Assembly (NCBI GenBank): GCA_963402885.1
Contig: OY727103.1
Span: forward strand, 4,812,501-4,876,500
Direction: 5' to 3'
From: Antedon bifida
Lineage: Eukaryota; Echinodermata; Crinoidea; Comatulida; Antedonidae
Length of the DNA: 64,000 nt
Shown piece after piece: positions 56,341 through 64,000 of the stretch. The notes beneath the pieces were generated by a model, which was not told the origin of the DNA, made no database searches, and saw only the letters and a program-made list of their open reading frames with translations. A program made the translations under genes and the position numbers. Each line of letters opens with the position of its first letter. Position 1 is the stretch's first letter.

Positions 56341-56545
56341 TAGTTAAAAATTCTTCCATCTTACTATATATAGCGAGTGAAAGTATAGTTTTTCGATGTT
56401 CATTAAAATGTGGATGTACGAATAATGCGTAGCTTTTTAAATTTTGAAGTTAATTTTGAGAGTTAGATTTGGTCATTGCTGTTTAATAGCCCTATTGTTT
56501 TGACTTTATCAATTCATTATGGTGTCCATAAATCCATTCAGTCTT

Positions 56546-57442
56546 TTAATGATGAAACGTATTTTTATTCAAAAGAGAACGAACCGATTTAAGAAACTGA
56601 TTATTCCTAAATGAATAAACAACAGGATTCATACCTGAGTTTAAATAGGTAACGACCAAAAGTGCAATTGATGTTGTTCCATTGCATGTTATATCACCAT
56701 TAATGACTTCAGATATAGAGCAAGACAAAAAATATACCAAATATGGAAAGATACATACAAAATAGGTGCCTACAATTATCATACTTGTCTTCGTAGCTCT
56801 GTGGTCTTTTTTGCGTTTTGATCTGATTACAGCGTTTTCAATTGCGGCAATCTGCCGTTGTTGCTTTTTAGCTTTCAAATAAATAATAAAATTAAAGCCG
56901 CATATCAACACTAGAATTATAAGACGTAATGTATCGAGGATTAGCAAAAAAACCGACGTACTGATATGAATTATAATGAATCCTCCTAGTATGAACATAA
57001 TCGTTCCTATTGCAATCGTTGCTGCAATTCCAATATTTACAAATCGTGACGTCATCAGCTGATGGTGACGAAACGGATAGACTATTGCTACGTATCTTTC
57101 AATTGCTAATAGACACAACTGTAATTGGGATATGAACACCAAATACAGCAGAGTACAGTCCAGTAGAAATGTGAAAACGGAACCCTCCAGGCCTAACATT
57201 CTCTGCATTATCCACACACTGCCAATTATTCCCGATATTAAATCGATTATGCTTAAACTGAACTGGATACGTTTTGCCAAGTTAGTGTATAACTTTTTCC
57301 AAATTGTGACCGCAATAACGAATGAATTACTGACAATTATCCACACTGTTATTACTATCCATACACTTGCAATTGTTATCACATCTATAGTGAAAGTGTC
57401 TACTATATTATCTTCATAGCTAGTAATATTAGGCCTATCCAT
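56546..57442 (-). CDS. Class A GPCR 17, intronless, intact, N-terminal insertion
   Basis: 298 residues from MDRPNITSYEDN; an in-frame Met at 57478 adds 12. The Arg-Pro after MD comes from a GGCCTA insertion (57430-57437) relative to the MDNVTSYED start of the array genes. It keeps the sequon NIT. ECL1 is changed (MLGLEGSVFTF). Motifs: ERYVAIVYPF, CIFP, NPVVYSFRNNQF (Ile to Val). It is a second-subgroup member outside the high-identity array. Confidence 0.9.
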   Translation of the reverse strand: MDRPNITSYEDNIVDTFTIDVITIASVWIVITVWIIVSNSFVIAVTIWKKLYTNLAKRIQFSLSIIDLISGIIGSVWIMQRMLGLEGSVFTFLLDCTLLYLVFISQLQLCLLAIERYVAIVYPFRHHQLMTSRFVNIGIAATIAIGTIMFILGGFIIIHISTSVFLLILDTLRLIILVLICGFNFIIYLKAKKQQRQIAAIENAVIRSKRKKDHRATKTSMIIVGTYFVCIFPYLVYFLSCSISEVINGDITCNGTTSIALLVVTYLNSGMNPVVYSFRNNQFLKSVRSLLNKNTFHH

Positions 57443-57668
57443 TTTATTGTTTAATCGTGTGTGGTTGTTGTGTTGCAATTAAACTAACTTATGCATTAAT
57501 TCTTGGAGAGCACCGACAAACATAAGTGTACTGCTCAATTTACCACCATTGTTGCTTAAGGACCACACCTTAAACAACAGGTAGCTATTGGTTTGTGTGT
57601 ATCACCAAACTAACAAAAAACGAATAATGTACCTTTAGTTCAGAAATTACTGATGAGAGTCCAGTTCA

Positions 57669-57681
57669 AGTTCAAAGTTCA
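57669..57681 (+). promoter_or_regulatory. DR1-like site upstream of GPCR 17
   Basis: AGTTCAAAGTTCA, 227 nt before the aligned ATG, in the same block context as upstream of copies 6, 16 and 18. Confidence 0.3.
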
Positions 57682-57699
57682 CAGTAATTGTCGTGAAAT

Positions 57700-58566
57700 G
57701 AAAATGACGATTGATTTGAATCTTAAAATTTACTGATTCTAATCCAGGTATACACAAAGAAAACGTACGAATTTGTTGTTGCTGCTAATATTACCGACCG
57801 ATTTCAGAAGGAAATTGAGAGTTGGCCTACAATGGTGAGAAATGAAGTAAAGAACTATACCGTACAATGTTCACTGAAGGGGCATGGAGACACCAAGAAA
57901 AAACGCTTCGACACCAATGGTTATTTTTCTTCTTTTGAAACAACCGTTTTTTAAGACATTCGATAGTCAGTGACTTGCTGTTGACATTAGAGATATATTG
58001 CTTCAATTGAGATATCTACAATGTTATAATTATCTTGTGACAGAAAAAATGATTACAAAAGATACAAAATACGTAGCTGAAGCTAACAATAAAATAATTG
58101 TATTAAAATCAATTGTTAACCGTGAGGAATATTGTATTTCGATAAGCATAGTTCACTAATAATAGTTCAATTTATTAATTATAAAAATAAGTAATATAAT
58201 AATGAATAGTATGAGTACAATGTGTAACAGAGTGACAGTAATAACCCATTTGATTGGTCAATTAAGCACCACATGTCTTCAAACGTTGGAGCAATGCCAT
58301 TTTAAATGGCCTAGCTTCTCGACCTAGCCTTCGTCAATTGTTTTTGATGGATATTTTATTATAGAACAGTAAGTGTGTTTTAAAACAAATAATGAATGTG
58401 TTATGATCATTGAATGGAGAGAATATTTCATTCGATGGAAAGTTTACTGCTCTATTTAACTCGGCTCCGCCTCAATAAACATAGAAGTCAATTTTTTTTC
58501 AATTCATGAATTATTCTGTCCATCAACTCATCAACATTCATTATTTTTACTGGTAAATAATACAGT
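57700..58566. other. GPCR spacer 17-18, decayed leader, no gene
   Basis: 57830-57990 matches the 5' leader of the array receptors (CTACAATGGTGAG, GACATTCGATAGTCA, TTGCTGTTGACAT), now without a long open frame. The rest is AT-rich. Confidence 0.5.
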
Positions 58567-59436
58567 CTAAATATTACTGAACAAAGAACGAAAATAGTTA
58601 ACAAATTGCTTATTTCTAAAAGAATACACGATCGGATTTAAACCAGAGTTTATAAAAGTAATTGTTAATAGTATGGCGATTACAATATTATCAAAAGAGT
58701 TTTTACCAGAAATGATATCAGATAGGGATTGATACAGTAAATATGCGACAAGTGGAAAAATACATACAAAATATGTGCCCACAATTATTGTAGTTGTTTT
58801 CGTAGCTTTGTAGTCTTTTTTGCGTTTTGATCTGATCACAATATTTTCCATTGCGTCGATTTTATTTTGTTGTCGTCTAGCCTTGCAGTAAATGATAACG
58901 TTAAAGACACATATTAACAGCAGAAGTATTAGATTTATTGTATAACACGTCAATAAAAATAACCAATCCTTGGAAAAAACTATGAAAAGTACTCTAGATA
59001 TGAAAATAAAACACCCTATGATATACGTCACTGCAATTCCTATATTCACAACGCGTGATGTCATTATTAAATTGTTACGTAACGGATAAATGATTGCTAC
59101 GTATCTTTCGAATACTAATAACCCAAGATGTAGCTGTGATATGAAGACAAGACACAGAAAAACATTGTCAAATATTTCTTCAAATATTGATCTTTGCAAT
59201 AAAATTCTACACATTGACAATATACTACCAATTATTCCAGATATCAAATCAATTATACTTAAACTGAACTGGATACGTTTTGCCAAATTAGTGTAAAGTT
59301 TTTTCCAAATAGTGACGGCAATAACAACTGAATTACTGAAAATTATCCACGACGATATCACAAGCCAAGTACACATTACTATATTAATAGGCCTAACAGT
59401 TGGTATTTCGTCTTCATAGCTAGTTGTGTTATTCAT
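58567..59436 (-). CDS. Class A GPCR 18, intronless, intact, third subgroup
   Basis: 289 residues beginning MNNTTSYEDE. Motifs: SQLHLGLLVFERYVAIIYPL, the IVIRSKRKKDYKATK block, CIFPLVAYLLY, INSGLNPIVYSFRNKQF. The N-terminus has the TAGGCCTA octamer (59388-59395), which encodes part of TVRPINIV. It is a sister of GPCR 16. Confidence 0.9.
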   Translation of the reverse strand: MNNTTSYEDEIPTVRPINIVMCTWLVISSWIIFSNSVVIAVTIWKKLYTNLAKRIQFSLSIIDLISGIIGSILSMCRILLQRSIFEEIFDNVFLCLVFISQLHLGLLVFERYVAIIYPLRNNLIMTSRVVNIGIAVTYIIGCFIFISRVLFIVFSKDWLFLLTCYTINLILLLLICVFNVIIYCKARRQQNKIDAMENIVIRSKRKKDYKATKTTTIIVGTYFVCIFPLVAYLLYQSLSDIISGKNSFDNIVIAILLTITFINSGLNPIVYSFRNKQFVNYFRSLFSNI

Positions 59437-59597
59437 TTCATACGTGTCCGTAGTACTAACAAAAGTTTGATAGCATGAGGTATGTTGATATCAAAGTAAA
59501 CAGAAAGCGAAAAATCTATGAGAACACAGGCTGCGAAATAAAATAGTCAAAAAGCAGGCAATTCAATGAAGCAAATTACTGATGAGATTTCAGTTTA

Positions 59598-59610
59598 AGT
59601 TCAAAGTTCA
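59598..59610 (+). promoter_or_regulatory. DR1-like site upstream of GPCR 18
   Basis: AGTTCAAAGTTCA, 162 nt before the ATG, followed by ACATCACGGAGTTCAGC as in the other copies of this block. Confidence 0.3.
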
Positions 59611-61186
59611 ACATCACGGAGTTCAGCTTATAAACAGTCGTGAAATAAAAATGAAGACTCTTGTTAGGCCTGCATAAGCATTCATTCTGACGAAAACAAC
59701 GGTGTTTTTGCTAGTGGTTACCCACGAGTGTGCCGATGAGAAAGTACTGGAGAGTAGGCCTACAGTACTATGTTCTGCTGAAAGGAACTAATCCCACTGA
59801 AAGAGATTCCTACTAAATATCAGCTAACCTAATTAGGACAAAAGATTTCAAAATTGTAAAACTGTAACTTCGGTAAATATTACTAAAAAAATTGTATTAA
59901 ACACAATATATGAAGGTGATATAATTATATTGTCTTTTATGTACAAATTTACCTATTAATAGTGCAATTATTGAATTATAGTAAAACAATATTGAACACT
60001 ATATGTGTTAAACGTAACCCTATATTATTAGGTTTAATAGTTGTAACGTTAAAGAAATCATTTATTGTGTGACATGTGATAGAAATAGAATATTCCAATT
60101 ATCTTCGTATTTTGCTATACTATACTGAACACTTAGAAAAGACCTAGCCTACAACTTACAATAACATCAAGCGCTATGCGTGTATTATTTCTTTATTTTA
60201 AAAAGAAGTAAAAAAAAAAGATTGACAGATACAGTTCAGTTAGTTCAGTCTCCTAACCCCTGATAGGGTTGTTCAGGCACCACTGCTGACTTTTGAACAA
60301 TCCTCCTCCATCGATCTCTGTACTCTGTAGCTATCCATTCCTTGATTCCAACTCTTTCTCTGTCTGCCTCTCCTTCTCCCTCCTGATACGGTATCCTGTA
60401 GAATGGTCTTGGCCAGCCCACTGGATCTCGACACGTGTCAGTATTGACAGATACAACTTGATTACAAATGTCTGGATAAATAAATATTAGATAAATATTT
60501 TCATTTATATAGCTCCCTTCTAAACGATCATCGCTCATGGCGCTGTGGAATTTACACTTTTCAGCAACATACTTCAAGTGTCAAGCTATGTCAGTGCTAC
60601 CAATTCTAGCGCTCATACGTCTGTCCACGACAGTGGCTGTGTGAGCTAGTACACCGGGGTAATGCCCTACTCGTCTCGAAAGATGTGCTAGGTTCTCTCG
60701 TTTCCAAAGATGTAGCTACGATTTATTATCTTGAACAATTTAATCTATATCATGTAATTAATATAGGATCATCGACCCATGAATGTTGTATAGTTTCCTA
60801 AGGTAACTTTCCATGTGGATATCATTGCTGTTCGTTGTTGAGACTGATTGTTGCCTTTACACAAGGAAATCTAACGACAGGACGCTGAGCTCGGCCAGAT
60901 CAAAGGATTTACCTCTAGTTGCGAAACGATCAGTCCCCTCCCTTAAACACTTAACTGATTTTCGATTAGTCAATTGGCTTCCTCAAATGTTTAGTAACAG
61001 ACATCAGTGAATACCAAAATGGTACAAACTTCTATATGCAGAATTTTAAAAAAGTAGTGGCAAATATGATTTATACAATATTGTAGTTGCTATAAAGGCA
61101 AGTCTACTTGTAATGAATCATTCGCCATTGGTACTACAAAAAGCGAACATTTAATTTTCTCCGAGTCGCATAGTTAATCTTTAATA
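59611..61186. other. GPCR spacer 18-19 with possible retroelement debris
   Basis: 59755-59779 holds the conserved leader block GTACTATGTTCTGCT next to a TAGGCCTA. A 110-codon minus-strand frame (60245-60577) ends in DRWRRIVQKSAVVPEQPY, which recalls the C-terminal end of some LINE proteins; a plus-strand frame at 60813-61010 is less clear. Both are low-confidence remnants. Confidence 0.35.
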
Positions 61187-61477
61187 TTAATTAAACAGAG
61201 AACCAACAAAGTTAATAAACTGCTCATTCCTAAACGAATACACGATAGGATTCATACCAGAGTTTAAATACGTATTAACTGCCACTAGTATAACTGCCGT
61301 TATGTCGTCATAAGCTTTTTCGCCACGGATTACTTCTAATACAGAGTGAGACATAAAATATACCAAATAGGGGAATATACATACACAGTATGTGCCGATA
61401 ACAATCAAAGTGGTTTTCGTAGCTTTGTAGTCTTGTTTGCGTTTTGATCTGATGACAGCATTCTCTATTGCGGTAAT
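61187..61477 (-). pseudogene. Class A GPCR 19, only the last third present
   Basis: The open frame on the minus strand starts inside ICL3 (ITAIENAVIRSKRKQDYK), continues through TM6 (CVCIFPYLVYF) and TM7 (NSGMNPIVYSFRNEQF) and stops after VGSLFN. Homology ends at about 61477, exactly where the hairpin repeat begins. All other copies are single-exon, so the missing N-terminal two thirds cannot be upstream exons. Either the repeat inserted into the gene or a deletion joined them. Confidence 0.85.
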
Positions 61478-61478
61478 T

Positions 61479-61510
61479 AGTTATCCGCTTGGTATACCAA
61501 GCGGATAACT
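61479..61510. repeat. Perfect 32-bp palindrome at repeat border
   Basis: AGTTATCCGCTTGG followed by its exact reverse complement with central TATA. It is directly adjacent to the truncated receptor. Confidence 0.95.
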
Positions 61511-61539
61511 CCTTGTAATTGTATGAGATCAATATTTTT

Positions 61540-61568
61540 GGTTATCCGCAACTTAGTTGCGGATAACC
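61540..61568. repeat. 29-bp palindrome sharing the GGATAAC ends
   Basis: The arms GGTTATCCGCAACT and AGTTGCGGATAACC are perfect around one central base. The outer GTTATCCGC equals that of the palindrome at 61479, while the inner stem differs. Confidence 0.95.
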
Positions 61569-61569
61569 C

Positions 61570-64000
61570 ATGTGATTGTAAATATCTTTTTTTTCATCTT
61601 CTTCTTTGTTATTCTTCTTTCTTTCCCGGATTTTTGTGCGTCGCATATCCCCTATTGCTTGTGAATATATCTTTTGTATAACTTTGTCATTATATGGACA
61701 TTTACCTGAAGTTGTGCACCTCCATATTTTTAATGACGTTAGAGTCGCGCAGCGTAAGTTACGTGCAATTTTATGAATTTCAATGATTGGTCATAGATTA
61801 TAAACCAAAAGTCATTTTGTATTGACACTTGGTAAAAATTTAAGTCATATCAAGGGCAAACTTTCTATGGATTAAAAATGACATGTTTCACAAGAAGTTA
61901 CGCGCGCTCGCGCATTTAAAATTTCAAAATGCGCAAAATTAATTTCTAATCAACTTTCTACGCTGATCATGACATTTTGAGCATGTCAAAAATTCCCACG
62001 CGGGCGAAAAAATTTACGCGTAAGGTGCGCACGGAGCATGAAAATCATGTGTTTTTTTCTTGAATTATGATTTTACAGCCTTTCTTAGTCATTTTAAAAA
62101 AGATTTACATCATTTCAAATTAAAATGACGTCATACGAACATGTTGATTTAGACCATTTGCGCGCGTTTTTGTTTAAAAAGTTACAAAATATTGTCAAAA
62201 TAATGCCTATTTTGAATCTATTATAGCTCTTCAGGATCGAAGGTGACCCCCAATTTTTTTAACTTATTATGCAAGAAGATAAATTGTAGAAATGATTTCA
62301 TGCAGAATTTTCACCTCTCGGATGTTATGACGTCATCGTATGGCCACACGCATGTAAAATATAGGATTTTTGTCTCTTTCGTTATTGCTCATCACATTCA
62401 ACAGAGCGCATCTCGCTTATACGTATTCCATTTCCCCCGAGATTTTATTATTGTCTACGTCAATCAACTATCTTTCGCATGAGTTAAAAATATTTTAATT
62501 TTTATGACGTCATCATGTCTAAAAATGTAAATAACGTAGGGCACTTATTTTTATCATTACAGTAAATTTTAATCTGTTATAGCTCGTCAGAATAAAAAGT
62601 GATAATCATGATTAAAACGTTTTCTGGAAGCTATTGGATTTTAGTTACGAATTCATGTGAATATTTTGCCAATTAGATGTTGTGACGTCATCATATGGCC
62701 AGTTTAATTCAAAAAGTCATATTTTCATCTCTTGCGTAAAAGTTCATTGCATTTAAACGAGAGCGCATCTCACTTTTACGTGCCCAAAATTCTTCAAATT
62801 TGTATTAATGTAATTATTTAGATAATCAGCTTCTAAAATAGTTATGTTTATATGTCAATTTGATGACATCATCGTGTTAATAATTGGATTTAAAAGATGG
62901 GTCTCGTAATTTCGTCTATGCTACACTGTATAACATATACAGTGTATTCTGTAAATACTGTAATATGCTGTATGCTACAAAATAGATACAATTCAGCACT
63001 GTAAACATATTTATTTCATGTCATAGGATGGCATAGTAATTGTCGAGGTTCATAGTTTAAAGTATCTGCATGTTGCATTTGCGCGGATAACCCGAACTCG
63101 TCAAAGTGACGAGTTCAAATCTAGTTTTTCTGTATTATTCTTCTTTCCTTCCTTCCTTTTTGTGAGTCGTGTTCCTCTAAAATGTGTAAACATAACATTT
63201 CATAACTTTGACAACATATGGGCATTTACGTGAAGTTGTGCACCTCCTATTTTTGAATGACGTCATAGTTGCGCAACGTGACTTATGCGCAATTTTATGA
63301 ATTTCAATGATTGATCATAGATTAAAAACCAAAAGTCATTTAGTATTGACACTTTGACAAAATTTAAGTCATATCAGGGGCAAACTTTCTACGGATTAAA
63401 AATGGCATGTTTGACAAGAAGTTACGCGCGCACGCGCATTTAAAATTTCAAAATGCGCAAAATTAATTTCTAATCAACTTTTTACGCGTTTCTTGTCATT
63501 TTGAGCATGTCAAAAATTCCCACGGGCGCGCAATTTTTTATGCGCGCGGTGCGCACATAGCGTTAAAAACATATTTTTTTCTCTTGAATTATATTTTTCA
63601 AGCCTTTCCCAGTGATTTTGAAAACAATTTAGACCTTTTCCAGTTTAAATAACGCCATACGAACACGTTGAATTAGACAATTCGTGCGCGTTTTTTATGA
63701 AAAAGCTTAAAAAATCGTCAAAATTATGTCTTTTTTTAAACAGTCATAGTTTCTAAAGTAAACCGTTAACCGTTTATTTTTATTACAAAATCTAGAAGTT
63801 GATGAGTTGTAGATATCGGATCATGCATCAATAAGGCTAAAAAAACATTGTGACGTCATCGTATGGCCACACGAATGTAAAATATAGGATTTTTGTCTCT
63901 TTCGTTATTGCTCATCACATTCAATGGAGCGCATCGCGCTTATCTGTATTCCTTTTTCTCCTACATTTATATATTGTGTAGGTCAATCAACTTTCTTTAG
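61570..64000. repeat. Repeat with period of about 1.52 kb, two units, second cut by window end
   Basis: Matching blocks: CGCGCGCTCGCGCATTTAAA (61901) with CGCGCGCACGCGCATTTAAA (63425); TGACGTCATCGTATGGCCAC (62328 and 63851); GAAGTTGTGCACCTCC (about 61710 and 63230). The offset is 1523-1524 bp. A weaker internal copy of the TGACGTCATC block lies near 62685. No long open frame; the longest (62243-62482) is in repeated DNA and shows no family. Confidence 0.85.
63094..63116. repeat. 23-bp palindrome at start of second repeat unit
   Basis: The arms GAACTCGTCA and TGACGAGTTC flank AAG. It follows GCGGATAACCC (63083-63093), the same motif that closes the palindrome at 61540, so it sits at the corresponding unit border with a different stem. 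Confidence 0.9.

Noticed and set aside
60245..60577. Independent 110-codon gene
   Set aside because: The C-terminal motif recalls LINE proteins and nothing else supports a host gene; kept only as possible retroelement debris.
62243..62482. 79-codon frame in the right-hand repeat
   Set aside because: Within repeated non-coding DNA, no family resemblance, and not shown to be conserved in the second unit.

Overview
The window is animal nuclear DNA: AT-rich, with spliced genes (GT-AG introns), microsatellites, short inverted-repeat transposons and LINE fragments. I infer a marine invertebrate deuterostome, most likely an echinoderm. The reasons are the large array of intronless rhodopsin-type receptors, which recalls the lineage-specific receptor expansions known in sea urchins, and the repeat content. 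A crinoid is possible, but I cannot prove the species from sequence alone.

Layout. (1) 1-5947, plus strand: the 3' seven exons of a pleckstrin gene (end of PH1, DEP, PH2), with introns full of foldback elements, a 161-bp tandem repeat and a tRNA-like relic. (2) 7244-13025 and 14898-20153, plus strand: two tandem paralogous amidase-signature hydrolases, each with ten exons at matching positions and the complete Lys/cis-Ser/Ser catalytic set. They resemble the bacterial Rhodococcus-type amidase. (3) 20466-61476, all on the minus strand: nineteen single-exon class A GPCR loci. Fifteen look intact, two more are full length but have a changed signature residue, and two are broken, by a 28-nt deletion (first copy) and an 11-nt deletion (33 kb); the locus at 61 kb is a further truncated fragment counted among the nineteen broken or changed cases as described in its own entry. 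Seven of the loci (38.1-53.8 kb) lie in a higher-order tandem repeat of about 4.7 kb with alternating A and B types. Every unit also carries a decayed 5' fragment of a third receptor type. (4) 61.48-64.0 kb: an unusual repeat with a period of about 1.52 kb and perfect hairpin palindromes at its edge; it cuts off the last receptor.

The three gene groups show no obvious shared pathway. Pleckstrin is a phosphoinositide-binding adaptor, the amidases are soluble enzymes, and the GPCR array is most plausibly a chemosensory or environmental receptor repertoire that expands by unequal exchange. That role is inference.

The most unusual signal is the octamer TAGGCCTA. I found at least 25 copies by eye, where base composition would predict about one. 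Comparison of near-identical receptor paralogues shows that copies arise by exact insertion of the 6 bp GGCCTA after a TA dinucleotide, including twice inside receptor coding sequence.
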